Source: Candidatus Altimarinota bacterium
Lineage (GTDB): Bacteria > Patescibacteriota > Gracilibacteria > UBA4473
Direction of reading: 5' to 3'
DNA: 24,679 nucleotides
Assembly (NCBI GenBank): GCA_027028725.1
Contig: JALVIB010000059.1
Coordinates: 1-24,679, forward strand
Shown: one piece after another, positions 8,901 through 16,063 of the stretch
Layout of the letters: each line of letters starts with the position of its first letter
Position numbering within the stretch: the first letter of the stretch is position 1
Notes under the pieces: model-generated
Seen by the model: only the letters and a program-made list of their open reading frames with translations
What the model was told of the DNA's origin: nothing
The model's database searches: none
Program-made: the position numbers and the translations under genes

Positions 8901-10079
8901 CCTTTAGCTGGAGCAACGGTTCAAGTAGTTTCACGATTTGGAGAAACTTGTGATTTAAACCGCGAAATTTGTACAGTATTAACTGATGCCAACGGAGAAT
9001 ACGCAGTTGTTGCACAAAAAGACCAAGACTATAATCTAACATTTTTCCACCAAAGATATTATCTGGACAAACAAGAATCACACCTAGGACACGATGACGA
9101 CACAATTGTAAATTCAACTTTGAGAGGAATTACTTCACCACACGAGATTCAAACAATCAATCAAATTGTGGAAATTACAACTGATAAACTATTTGTCAGA
9201 GAAGACGGGAAAAATGTCGCGACAAAAATTTGGGTGGCGAGTTATTCAGGAGAAATTTCTTATTCTCAATCAGGAAGCGATATTATTATCTCAAGTTTGA
9301 GCCGAATTGTTTCGGTCACTGCAAATAATCCGAATGTTCAAATTATTAATAACGGAAACAACACTTACACAATTAGAAATGCAGGAAATATTTTGAGCTC
9401 ACACAGTGTTGATAACCTAGAACAAAACGCTTCCGGTGTTTCAGCGTTTGGAACTTCCGCGAATTATTCATCAGGAAGTTCACGAATTGCGACAATTTAC
9501 AACGCCGGAAACGGAAATCCACACAACACTTTTGGAAAATACAAAACTCCTGCCGAATGGAAAGCGTTTGCTGACCGCCTCCGCTACGGAGTAAAACCAC
9601 AAATTTTAACTTACATTAACCGCAATGGATACGAAGTTTTCCGCGGATACCGCTACGGAATTTTGGGTTGGGATCGTCCAACAATGAAACGAATGCAAAA
9701 CCAAGTAAAATTTCGCGGGATTTCTCGTCGAGATGGTTTAACTCTGGAAAAAGAGGATGGAGAAAAAGTTATTTCACTAGCGGAAAAAATCCATGTGATG
9801 AAAGGAAAATTCCAAAAAGAATTCCAAGCCCCAGAATACAAATCTGATGAATTTAAAGAAGCTTTGGAATCTATGAAACCACTCAAACGACTTACTCAAA
9901 AAGATGCTTACAAAGGAATTCTAGCGCGAAACGAACAAAAAGAACGAGTTAATAAATGGGAACGGCGACGAAGTGGGGGACGAATTATTTCGCGAGATCC
10001 ATATGCACGAAACCGAAAAGTTATCAGCTTGAGACTGGCGAACGGACACTCAATTAAAATTGAAAAAATCCTTAAATAA
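5916..10079 (+). CDS. Large secreted protein with tandem Ig-like domains and a carboxypeptidase-regulatory-like domain
   Basis: The start at 5916 is preferred over the upstream in-frame ATG at 5856 because it begins a textbook Sec signal peptide (MKKFFKQILYVFGFLLLTATTYA, cleavage near residue 23-24), giving 1387 residues. Seven junctions with a D-x-x-x-P signature (IDSKAP, VDSTPP, VDVTAP, IDTQSP, TDTTKP, FDRTDP, FDKTAP) recur every 100-130 residues between about 149 and 857 and mark tandem Ig- or cadherin-like beta domains. Residues about 985-1060 (FVGRVTDENGNPLAGATVQV, then TDANGEYAV) form a carboxypeptidase-regulatory-like (transthyretin-type) fold. The last 180 residues are very basic and helical, with no sorting signal or membrane anchor. 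This looks like a cell-surface adhesin or matrix protein. Only one exact iterated motif (9711) occurs in 4.2 kb, near the 3' end. Confidence 0.85.
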   Translation: MKKFFKQILYVFGFLLLTATTYAAAPVITGYGYSGAATGSYNGTSFYDNGDDLYLFVTFDQTVNVTGNPQLRFKAPDNYTNFANYFNGDGTQQLTFKYTIGNAPDLNVNDWNDIDLPTNILKVTAGNSIKNAGGEDAVLTIGAQVSEPIKIDSKAPTWDKVEISSTAGSVVGNTRYLPGGASVLTKSYLTENDTRLAVDLGFTVGGGAVQTVSYANANGVYSSSLTGHDKDAQKTTHLTGDGVVALSSAQWIDQAGKTATGTPALVINDADATVTQYIVDSTPPVISFTDDIAAGPVASETFAVSASDNLGSNFPHYGYSVDNVCDANDVFPNTYHPIGSTVTINDESHNGQWVCLKSEDLAGNITYAISANPVNVDVTAPVFSSIGVTSDNTYDSSYGKADSILTFTLTLANPDSYDGNGSIDFTIDGTPYSANFTDPANSSPASTYTATFDLSAIGAANNASIIVTGVNFADFGGQNITNFVAGAPTPTVIIDTQSPVLTSASLATNGTGGVWARTGEKATFTLGFDEEIIRGTLNSASTASNISSLTKEFNISSWGTSDTIEFTAQNGDNGTVSMTNADFTIVDRAGNITTISTADINGILTGSATTDTTKPTATNIVITSNNPLDNKLAKTNDTIRIDFTTADNLSTNITLKNTNPTYSYILGAGHGFTVHNVAGTGAGQFIERFTDGTEQSEVEIPFRFVIWDEAGNKKIYTQADLTGPNVKFDRTDPIVQEVKISATSADGTAYMGDVPTYYAKQGDSLDFELQVCDYVDSDNNPPTGTIFGQAVTLTDDGLTGAPCTTPEGNPSQWRKWSINLAGIDGTEGLVVFSIDVNDNAGNTLANVTGTTDGSSVIFDKTAPLNPTDVVDALGVAIPNFKHRSKARFSWTNDADDTTNSAVVSGIQNYHVRFTNPANGGEVHRDEWVNSRNFDGRLSALAPWNGLPIPPRDITDPYDFHIQTRDKAGNDAPEVVAYTQPYTIGFVGRVTDENGNPLAGATVQVVSRFGETCDLNREICTVLTDANGEYAVVAQKDQDYNLTFFHQRYYLDKQESHLGHDDDTIVNSTLRGITSPHEIQTINQIVEITTDKLFVREDGKNVATKIWVASYSGEISYSQSGSDIIISSLSRIVSVTANNPNVQIINNGNNTYTIRNAGNILSSHSVDNLEQNASGVSAFGTSANYSSGSSRIATIYNAGNGNPHNTFGKYKTPAEWKAFADRLRYGVKPQILTYINRNGYEVFRGYRYGILGWDRPTMKRMQNQVKFRGISRRDGLTLEKEDGEKVISLAEKIHVMKGKFQKEFQAPEYKSDEFKEALESMKPLKRLTQKDAYKGILARNEQKERVNKWERRRSGGRIISRDPYARNRKVISLRLANGHSIKIEKILK

Positions 10080-10088
10080 GAAAAACTA

Positions 10089-10119
10089 TTTCGCGGGATG
10101 AAAATCCCGCGAAAATTTT
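10089..10119 (+). terminator. Terminator hairpin made of two inverted motif copies
   Basis: TTTCGCGGGAT (10089-10099) and ATCCCGCGAAA (10104-10114) pair perfectly over 11 bp around a GAAA tetraloop, followed by ATTTTACTTTTT. The hairpin starts 10 bases after the stop of the large secreted protein gene and should act as its intrinsic terminator. Each arm is one copy of the iterated motif. Confidence 0.75.
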
Positions 10120-10126
10120 ACTTTTT

Positions 10127-10166
10127 GTCATTGCGAGCGAAGCGCGGCAATCTACTTCTTTTTTTG
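10127..10166 (+). repeat. GTCATTGCGAG element, copy 1
   Basis: A 40-bp sequence starting GTCATTGCGAGCGAAGCGCG and ending in a T run is repeated exactly at 10743-10782. Related halves occur at 23849-23903. This belongs to a repeat class seen in many unrelated bacterial genomes. Both copies here directly follow an iterated-motif copy. Confidence 0.85.
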
Positions 10167-10180
10167 AAATCCTCCTAAAT

Positions 10181-10226
10181 CCCCCTTTCTCAAGGGGGAC
10201 TTTCGCAGAAAATCCCGCGAAATTTT
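10181..10226 (+). repeat. CCCCCTT-AAGGGGG hairpin followed by a full 18-mer
   Basis: CCCCCTT and AAGGGGG pair across a TCTC loop (10181-10198). An exact AAAATCCCGCGAAATTTT follows at 10209-10226, immediately ahead of the promoter of the 123-aa gene, and its last base is shared with the -35 box. Confidence 0.85.
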
Positions 10227-10254
10227 TGCAATTTGTAAAATTTTATGATAAAAT
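10226..10254 (+). promoter_or_regulatory. Promoter for the 123-aa gene
   Basis: TTGCAA (10226-10231) and TAAAAT (10249-10254) are 17 bases apart, and a TG at 10246-10247 gives an extended -10. The ATG at 10287 lies 32 bases downstream, behind the leader ttaaccccctaataa. Confidence 0.65.
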
Positions 10255-10286
10255 AGCCTTGTCAATAATTTTTAACCCCCTAATAA

Positions 10287-10658
10287 ATGGCAAATTTAGA
10301 AAAAAAATTTAATCGTATGGAGGAATTCGCTAAAAATAATCCTCAACCTGAATTCAAAGTTTCTCCGGAAAGCATTCCTTCAGCTAAATACGAAATAAAA
10401 GACGGCAAAATATTCCTAACAAATTTAGAAGATTTTGATCAAAACTTAAGATTGAGAGCATGTGTATTTGATACCAAAAATAGCAAAAGATTGAATTTAG
10501 GCAAAGGTGAAAATCTATCAGAATATTTTTTTCTTGATGAAGCTGTCCAAGGTATTGATTTAAAAGGAATCTCTACTGACGATTTACAACTTCTAGTTGT
10601 TCCAATAACATCATCTGGACAAGAGGCTTTTAAAGTAATCAACAACACTGAAAAATAA
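10287..10658 (+). CDS. Hypothetical small soluble protein (123 aa)
   Basis: Not recognised. It has no signal peptide or membrane segment. The N-terminal 35 residues are charged and helical (MANLEKKFNRMEEFAKNN), followed by what looks like a compact beta-rich domain (KYEIKDGKIFLTNLEDFD, LRLRACVFDTK, DLQLLVVPITSSGQEAFKV). It has its own extended -10 promoter and a strong terminator, so it is a monocistronic unit. The coding sequence is AT-rich and lacks the iterated motif. The unit sits between two identical 40-bp repeats (10127-10166 and 10743-10782), which could allow its gain or loss by recombination. Coding status is supported by the start context, length and flanking signals; the function cannot be stated. 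Confidence 0.7.
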   Translation: MANLEKKFNRMEEFAKNNPQPEFKVSPESIPSAKYEIKDGKIFLTNLEDFDQNLRLRACVFDTKNSKRLNLGKGENLSEYFFLDEAVQGIDLKGISTDDLQLLVVPITSSGQEAFKVINNTEK

Positions 10659-10689
10659 ATAATAAGTTTGATTTTAGAATTATTTTCTT

Positions 10690-10717
10690 AAAAAAAGCAG
10701 GATTTCCTGCTTTTTTT
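10690..10717 (+). terminator. Bidirectional intrinsic terminator
   Basis: AAAAAAAGCAGG (10690-10701) and CCTGCTTTTTTT (10706-10717) form a perfect stem with an ATTT loop and flanking A and T tracts. It ends the 123-aa gene on the plus strand and could also stop transcription coming from the minus strand. Confidence 0.9.
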
Positions 10718-10720
10718 AAT

Positions 10721-10867
10721 ATCCGCGAAATTTTCTTTTTTCGTCATTGCGAGCGAAGCGCGGCAATCTACTTCTTTTTTTGTAGAAATAATTCGAAGAT
10801 CCCGCCATCGTACGAGAAATACTCGGGCGGGAAGTATTTTTAATAATTGAAAATCCCGCGAAATTTT
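10721..10867. repeat. Repeat block: GTCATTGCGAG copy 2, CCCGCC hairpin, full 18-mer
   Basis: After a one-mismatch motif (10721-10734) come the second exact 40-bp GTCATTGCGAG element (10743-10782), an imperfect palindrome with CCCGCC and GGCGGG arms (about 10801-10831), and an exact AAAATCCCGCGAAATTTT (10850-10867). The last of these contains the TAA stop of the convergent gene ending at 10866. Confidence 0.85.
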
Positions 10868-12092
10868 ACCCTTCTTTGCTCCTAAAAGCTCGTGAAATTT
10901 TCCAATCAATGTTTAAAAATAAAAACAAAATAAACAAAATAATCCCGTTTTCACTCGCCATAAATTCCCGCGAAAAAAACCATAACAAGAAAATTATCAA
11001 AATATACAATTTCGAGCGTTTGTGGTGTAAATAATAGGAAAAAATGAAAAGCAAAAATATCGCCAAAACTCCCAAAATTCCCTGCTCGTAAAGAGTTAAT
11101 AAAAATCCGTTATTCGGTGTTTGGAATTGCGAAAGCGGCAAAAGAACATCGCTTTGGGCCTGCAAAGCTGGTAAAAATTGCCCCTGTCCCACACCGAGCA
11201 AAATTTCGCGGAAATTTGACCAGAAATGCGGGATTATCACGGGCAGATTTATTTTATAAATTCCATATTCAAGCATTCGGTTTAGAAAAAATCCCGCGAA
11301 AATAATAATTCCAAAAATATCTGGCGAAAGTCGTCCGCGTCGATAAATAAAAACTTTCCCCGCGAAAAATAAAATCACTAACGCCAATAACTGAAAAATC
11401 AAATTATCGCTTTGAAAAATTACTCCCAAATAAACAATTTGCATCGCCAGTTTGGCAAAAAATTCGCGCGTGTCATCTGAAACCTTGGTGAAGGATGAGG
11501 ATTTTAAGTTTCGCAATCTGCGAAAACTGGTTTTTTGATCAGACAAAAAAGCCATCCCCAAAACCGCAACCAACGCCAGCAAATCCCGCGAAATATGTAG
11601 TTGGGGATCAATTTTCATAACCAGAAACCCCGTCAAAACACCAATCGCCAGCAAACTATTTTTATACAAATTTTCAGGGAAAAGCTCTTTATTAATCGGG
11701 ATTGTCAGCATGCCCGCTAGCCAAATCGGGAGAAATAAAACTGAAGTCCGAAAATCCCCACCGCCTTGCGGGGCGCAGCGCGAAAAAAAGGAAATTATCA
11801 AAAGAATTGTCAGCCATAAACCAATTGTTTTCGCCCCGTGCCAAAATCTCGCGAAATAATTTTTATCCAAACTTTTTCGCAAAAATTTTGCGCCCAAAAC
11901 TATCAAAATTCCAACTACTGAAATTGGCAAAATTATTTCTAATTCGGGGAAATATGCGCCTAGCTGTGTTGGATTTCCGCCGAAAAAAATTCCACTCGGC
12001 AACCAAAAAGTTAGCCAAAAAATAATCACTCCCACCCAGACCAAAACGCGCGACAACTCCTTTCTGTCGCTAATGTAAAGAGATTCTTTCAT
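10866..12092 (-). CDS. O-antigen ligase/polymerase-like multi-pass membrane protein
   Basis: A 408-residue, strongly hydrophobic protein with about ten membrane segments. The segment GVGQGQF at 300-306 followed by PNNGFLLTLYEQGILG at 326-341 and another hydrophobic helix matches the GxGxGxF / HNxxLxxxxExGxxG pattern of the Wzy/WaaL (O-antigen ligase) superfamily, which polymerises or attaches surface glycans at the outer face of the membrane. The expected His of HN is Asn here. Two stretches look like repeat-derived inserts: SRCAPQGGG at 104-112, shared with gpmI, and SSSFTKVSDDT at 198-208, similar to SFAKASEDR in the M24 peptidase. Five exact motif copies fall within the gene. The start is 15 bases after the lipoprotein gene's stop, so the two are likely cotranscribed. 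The exact substrate is unknown. Confidence 0.6.
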   Translation of the reverse strand: MKESLYISDRKELSRVLVWVGVIIFWLTFWLPSGIFFGGNPTQLGAYFPELEIILPISVVGILIVLGAKFLRKSLDKNYFARFWHGAKTIGLWLTILLIISFFSRCAPQGGGDFRTSVLFLPIWLAGMLTIPINKELFPENLYKNSLLAIGVLTGFLVMKIDPQLHISRDLLALVAVLGMAFLSDQKTSFRRLRNLKSSSFTKVSDDTREFFAKLAMQIVYLGVIFQSDNLIFQLLALVILFFAGKVFIYRRGRLSPDIFGIIIFAGFFLNRMLEYGIYKINLPVIIPHFWSNFREILLGVGQGQFLPALQAQSDVLLPLSQFQTPNNGFLLTLYEQGILGVLAIFLLFIFSYYLHHKRSKLYILIIFLLWFFSREFMASENGIILFILFLFLNIDWKISRAFRSKEG

Positions 12093-12107
12093 TTTTTCGC
12101 GGGATTT

Positions 12108-13556
12108 TTATTTCTTTTTCGCAGGTTGCGCAGGCGGTTGTTTTTTGACCGGTCGCTGAATTAGTTTTTCCAAAGTCAAAAATTCCTTCCATTCAATTGT
12201 CAGGCGGTGTTCTAGATTTTTCAAAACACGCAAAGAGTCGGTCAATTTTTTATCAACAATTTCCTGCACTGCTGTCGAAAATTTCTGCTTAAAAACGGCT
12301 CGATCCATCGGTAAAAAATTATTTCTCGCGAATTTTGCTTGTCGCACCCAAAATCCTAATTCGGGATCGCTTGCCTGCTCAACAATCAAATCCAAACGCG
12401 CTGTCGGCAATTTCGTCGCATTATGAAAACTACTGGCAACATCTTTTTTCGCGAGATATTTCAGCATTTTCCATGACAAATCGGGATGCGGAGCGGTTTT
12501 TGGTACGGCAAACCCTAAAACTTTTGCCACTACGACTTTGGTGCTGTCCGCCATTTGTGGCATAAAATCCACGCGAATATTTTTCTCGGAAATATGTGCG
12601 CCGTCTTTAACATTCCAGTTGGCGAGCATGTTTTTGATTTTCAAAAGATCCTGCGAATACCCAAAAACCATAGAAGTTTTTCCTTTCAAAAATGTCTTAA
12701 AATCCCGCGAATTTTCATTTTTGTTCGCCATCATTTCGTTCCAAGAATAGTTTTTGTACTGCGGTTTGGCGAAACTAGTGAAAAAATTAACCGCCTCCTC
12801 GCCAAAATTTTTCCGTTGTCCGTTTGGCAAAATCCCCGTGCTGGACGCAAAATTTGCGGCTGTTCCGTCTGGGGTAAAAAATTTCGCACCCATTTGAATC
12901 ATAATGTTTTCCAAAATTTCGTAGCCGTAATTCAAATTATCCATTCGTCCAATCGCTGCTCCAGAAACCGCAAAACGCGTGATAGAATTGTCTTGTTTGG
13001 TTAATTTTTCAGTATCCTCGCGAAATTCGTGCCAAGTTTCCCCTGGGGAATTTCGGTCCAAAAGTCGCGTAATTAGATGGTCTTCGTTGTAAATTATCGC
13101 GAGAGAATCTACTGCCATCGGGACACCGTAAATTTCGCCATTTTGCACCATCGCCTCACCCGCCGCTAGAACGAAAGACGCCATAAATCTTTCCGCGGTA
13201 AATCCTTCCGATTGCGTCAGCGGAACGAGTTTGTTTTTATTTTTATAAATCCATTCTCCAGTGGTAAAAACTATATCAGGACCAGCCCCTTCCGCCATTT
13301 TGTCGAGCAAAGTTTTTTGCAAAAGTTCCTCTGACGAAAATTTCACCACTTTGATATTCAGACCAGCCGCTTTTGTCGCGGAAATAAATTCTTTCCCCAA
13401 GGCATCAATCGCATCGCTTTCCTCAGCTGTCCAAACCTGCATTTTATAATTTTGTCCAACCGGAATAACGCGCCCTTTATTGGGATCTTTTTTCTCACAA
13501 CCAGTTGCCAGAAAAACCATCGAAAACACCAGAAATCCCGCGAAAAATTTTTTCAT
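12108..13556 (-). CDS. Extracellular solute-binding lipoprotein (ABC-type, family 1-like)
   Basis: The start at 13556 is chosen because it begins a lipoprotein signal, MKKFFAGFLVFSMVFLATGC, with the lipobox LATGC and Cys20 as lipid anchor; the frame stays open up to 13622 with other possible starts. The mature part has the layout of a family 1 solute-binding protein: KMQVWTAEESDAIDALGKEF near the N-terminus, GAGPDIVFTTGEWIY, YGVPMAVDSLAIIYNED, and a WKMLKYLAKKDVA segment near the C-terminus. Such proteins bind sugars or similar solutes outside the cell and hand them to a permease, but no permease or ATPase gene is nearby. The C-terminus ends in a Pro/Lys tail (KKQPPAQPAKKK). The iterated motif encodes FFAGF inside the signal peptide. 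The TAA stop is followed directly by a motif copy. Confidence 0.8.
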   Translation of the reverse strand: MKKFFAGFLVFSMVFLATGCEKKDPNKGRVIPVGQNYKMQVWTAEESDAIDALGKEFISATKAAGLNIKVVKFSSEELLQKTLLDKMAEGAGPDIVFTTGEWIYKNKNKLVPLTQSEGFTAERFMASFVLAAGEAMVQNGEIYGVPMAVDSLAIIYNEDHLITRLLDRNSPGETWHEFREDTEKLTKQDNSITRFAVSGAAIGRMDNLNYGYEILENIMIQMGAKFFTPDGTAANFASSTGILPNGQRKNFGEEAVNFFTSFAKPQYKNYSWNEMMANKNENSRDFKTFLKGKTSMVFGYSQDLLKIKNMLANWNVKDGAHISEKNIRVDFMPQMADSTKVVVAKVLGFAVPKTAPHPDLSWKMLKYLAKKDVASSFHNATKLPTARLDLIVEQASDPELGFWVRQAKFARNNFLPMDRAVFKQKFSTAVQEIVDKKLTDSLRVLKNLEHRLTIEWKEFLTLEKLIQRPVKKQPPAQPAKKK

Positions 13557-13595
13557 TTTTATGTTTAATAAATTCATTGTAAATAATAGGAAAAT

Positions 13596-13702
13596 CCCGC
13601 GAAAAATCAAAACTGCTTTCAAAAAACTTAAGTCCGGACTTAAACAACTTTTTATCCTGTACCAAGTCCGGACTTGTTTTTTCTAAAATTTCGCGGGATT
13701 TT
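13596..13702. terminator. AAGTCCGGACTT palindrome pair between dus and the lipoprotein gene, with two motif copies
   Basis: Two perfect 12-bp palindromes AAGTCCGGACTT (about 13630-13641 and 13663-13674) are separated by about 21 bases. They can pair with each other, and on both strands the arm is followed by a T-rich run, so the pair can serve as a bidirectional terminator after dus. A near-identical pair sits at about 24053-24104. An iterated-motif copy lies on each side: 13596-13604 and the full 18-mer at 13685-13702. Confidence 0.65.
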
Positions 13703-14667
13703 TATTTCTCTCCCAGCATCTCCTCAAAAACCTCGTCTAATCCAGACAAAGACTCAATTCGAATCAATTTTTCGCGGAATTTTGCCGCGTTATGAAATCC
13801 CCGCGCGATATGCGCAAAATGTTTCCGCAACTCAATCATCGCCCATTTTTCGCCTTTAAATTCAGAAGCCAATTCGGCATGTCGGCGAAAGAAAGCTAAT
13901 TGCTCGCGAATTTCCGGCATCGGCGAAACTGGTTTTCCCGCGAAAATTTCCCGACATTGCTTAAAAATCCACGGATTTTTCAACGCCGCCCGCCCAATCA
14001 TAATTCCGTCCAAATTTTGTAAAAATTCGCGGGCTTTTTCCGCGGAATCAATATCACCGTTCCCAATTACGGGAATTTTTAGATTTTCTTTAACTTCGTA
14101 AATTTTTTCCCAGTTTGAGTGACCTTTAAATTTTTGCAAAGTCGTCCTGCCGTGAATCGCCAACGCCGAAATCCCCGCAGATTCAAAATTTTTCGCGGAA
14201 TTTACCAAATCCTTGTCGTCATAAAACCCCAAACGCATTTTGACCGTCACCGGCAACTTGGTCGATTTCACCAGCGCCTCGATCATGCGCGCCGAAGAAT
14301 CCGGATCTTTGAGCAAAGCCGAACCGTTTCCGGAATTGATAATTTTGGGACTCGGACACCCAAAATTCAGGTCAATAAAATCCGCGCCGAGATCTTCGAC
14401 AACTTTTGCTGCTTCGATAAAAGATTCTGTCCGCGAACCGAAAAGCTGCACTCCGTAATAATTTTTTTCGTCTGGATGAAACTCAATCATCCGCATCGTT
14501 TTTTCGTTATTGTGGCAAATCGCCTCGGTGGAAATTAGTTCTGAAACCAGAATGACTGACGGCTCAATTTCCTTTACCAATCGCCGAAACGGCGATTCAG
14601 TATAACCAGCCATCGGCGCTAACGCCAAGATTGGTTTTTCTAAATCCGACCAAAAATCTTTTTTCAT
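13702..14667 (-). CDS. dusB: tRNA-dihydrouridine synthase (Dus family, DusB-like)
   Basis: An FMN enzyme that reduces specific uridines in the tRNA D-loop to dihydrouridine. At 321 residues it has the full length of the family. Visible signatures are APMAGYTESPFRRL at 17-30 (FMN-binding barrel start), DLNFGCPSPK at 99-108 with the catalytic Cys104, VKMRLG, ALAIHGRT, VIGNGDI, and GIMIGRAALKNPWIF for phosphate binding at the end of the barrel. The subfamily (DusB rather than DusA or DusC) is inferred from the GCPSPK and GRAALKNPW pattern and is less sure than the family. The TAA is followed by an iterated-motif copy, and a palindrome pair beyond it may terminate the transcript. The 5' leader contains a CCCTCTCC/CCCGAGTACTCGGG repeat. 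Confidence 0.93.
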   Translation of the reverse strand: MKKDFWSDLEKPILALAPMAGYTESPFRRLVKEIEPSVILVSELISTEAICHNNEKTMRMIEFHPDEKNYYGVQLFGSRTESFIEAAKVVEDLGADFIDLNFGCPSPKIINSGNGSALLKDPDSSARMIEALVKSTKLPVTVKMRLGFYDDKDLVNSAKNFESAGISALAIHGRTTLQKFKGHSNWEKIYEVKENLKIPVIGNGDIDSAEKAREFLQNLDGIMIGRAALKNPWIFKQCREIFAGKPVSPMPEIREQLAFFRRHAELASEFKGEKWAMIELRKHFAHIARGFHNAAKFREKLIRIESLSGLDEVFEEMLGEK

Positions 14668-14678
14668 TCTATATTTTC

Positions 14679-14741
14679 CCTCTCCTAGTCCCGAGTACTC
14701 GGGAAAGGTTAGGGTGAGGTAGTTAAAAAAATCCCGCGAAA
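14679..14741. repeat. CCCTCTCC...GGTGAGG box with CCCGAGTACTCGGG palindrome, plus motif
   Basis: CCCTCTCC, a perfect palindrome CCCGAGTACTCGGG (14690-14703) and GGTTAGGGTGAGG form one copy of a repeat family found also at 17746-17779, 22255-22305 and 24456-24491. A motif copy follows at 14733-14741. The element lies in the 5' leader of dusB and upstream of the 14820 gene. Confidence 0.75.
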
Positions 14742-14770
14742 TTTATAACAAATTAAACCATTTTTCGCTA

Positions 14771-14799
14771 TTGAATTTCCGACAATTTTCTGGTATAAT
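14771..14799 (+). promoter_or_regulatory. Strong promoter for the N-acetylmuramidase-domain gene
   Basis: TTGAAT (14771-14776) and a perfect TATAAT (14794-14799) are spaced by 17 bases, with TGg directly before the -10 (extended -10). The ATG at 14820 is only about 20 bases beyond, so the transcript should have a very short leader. Confidence 0.8.
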
Positions 14800-14819
14800 C
14801 CGAGGATAAATTAAAAAAA

Positions 14820-16052
14820 ATGAAAAATTTAAGCAAAATCCCGCGAAATTTTAATGCTAAGTTTTGTTGGCAGGAAAAACCTAAACAAGCAACTGAAGTC
14901 TCCAAAAATCTGGTTAAAGGGGATCTAAATACCTTGAATCAACAAGTTAAACAAACGCCTAAATCAAACGAATATTCTAGTAAAAAAACCATTGATGCAT
15001 CTTTAACTGCTGCTAAAAATGGTGAAAAAATGCCGACTGGATTTGAGAAAATTAAAGCTTCGGAATTTTTGAAACGCAGTGCCGAAGAATTGCAAACTTT
15101 ATTTATTGATAATGGCGTAGTAAATTTTCGCGGGAATGATTACGCTAAAAATCAAATTGGATTAGCCGATCTTTTCCCAAAAGTTTCTAATAAACCACAA
15201 TATGTCGTTCTAAATAGGCATACCTATGCTTACGGAGCGCGTCGTCGAGACGGAAAAATTGGGTACGGAGATCCTAAATACAAATCTATTCTGGGCGGAG
15301 AAACTATTGAATTTTTCATCGGTAGTCCCAAACAAGACGAAGATGGAAAATCCCGCGAAAATTTTGTTTCTTTTGTTAAAGATGAGAAAGGTGAGACAAC
15401 ACCGCCCCCTGCGGAATATTCTTATAATAAATTAGATGAAAATTTCGCGGGATTTTATGATTCCAAAGAATTAGAAAATCTAACACCAGCTGAAGAGACG
15501 GCGACTAAGAATGAGTTTTTGCAGGAATTGCAAGTTGCAGAAAAATACGAAATGGCAACCTTAAATTATACTAACAAAAAATTGGATATTCCCGATAAAA
15601 GCTTGCAAGGAGTAGCTGATGCATTAAAAATAGATTTACCAGCCATCAAAGCAATTATTTCAGTTGAAAGTTCAGGAAAATTTTCTGCTACCCGTTTTGA
15701 ACAACATATTTTTAATGATGCAGTAAAAGGAGTTTATGGCGCAGGAGATCCTAGAAAACTTGCTACGAGTTATGGAGCCTTTCAGATTATGGGATTTAAT
15801 TACAGACTAGCAGGATTTTCATCTGTTGAGGAAATGGTTTTAGCTATGCAAGATCCTAAATCCCAACTTGAAGCATTTGCTAATTACATAAAAAATCGTC
15901 CAGCAGTTCATAAAGCATTACAAAACCATGATTGGACCACATTTGCCAGACTTTATAATGGACCAGGTTATGCTCAAAATAATTATGATAACAAAATAGC
16001 CACTGCCTTTAATAAGTTTAACAAAACTGATAACTACGACAACCTCGCCTAA
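14820..16052 (+). CDS. N-acetylmuramidase-domain protein (peptidoglycan hydrolase)
   Basis: The C-terminal 155 residues match the N-acetylmuramidase (DUF3380-type) lysozyme domain: IISVESSGKF at 279-288 with Glu283 as the likely catalytic acid, FEQHIF at 293-298, SYGAFQIMGFNY at 317-328, and DWTTFARLYNGPGYAQNNY at 371-389. This domain cleaves the glycan strand of peptidoglycan. The first 250 residues are not recognised; they are hydrophilic, with no signal peptide or membrane helix, so export would need another route, or the enzyme acts from inside. A short-leader promoter drives it. Residues 6-11 (KIPRNF) are written by a full 18-mer motif 15 bases after the start codon, and three more copies lie in the N-terminal half. 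The TAA is part of another motif copy. A phage-lysin origin is possible, but there are no phage neighbours. Confidence 0.82.
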   Translation: MKNLSKIPRNFNAKFCWQEKPKQATEVSKNLVKGDLNTLNQQVKQTPKSNEYSSKKTIDASLTAAKNGEKMPTGFEKIKASEFLKRSAEELQTLFIDNGVVNFRGNDYAKNQIGLADLFPKVSNKPQYVVLNRHTYAYGARRRDGKIGYGDPKYKSILGGETIEFFIGSPKQDEDGKSRENFVSFVKDEKGETTPPPAEYSYNKLDENFAGFYDSKELENLTPAEETATKNEFLQELQVAEKYEMATLNYTNKKLDIPDKSLQGVADALKIDLPAIKAIISVESSGKFSATRFEQHIFNDAVKGVYGAGDPRKLATSYGAFQIMGFNYRLAGFSSVEEMVLAMQDPKSQLEAFANYIKNRPAVHKALQNHDWTTFARLYNGPGYAQNNYDNKIATAFNKFNKTDNYDNLA

Positions 16053-16063
16053 AATCCCGCGAA

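Noticed and set aside
13557..13622. Upstream starts for the solute-binding lipoprotein
   Set aside because: A longer N-terminus would displace the lipoprotein signal; the frame upstream is open partly because the iterated motif (13596) carries no stops.
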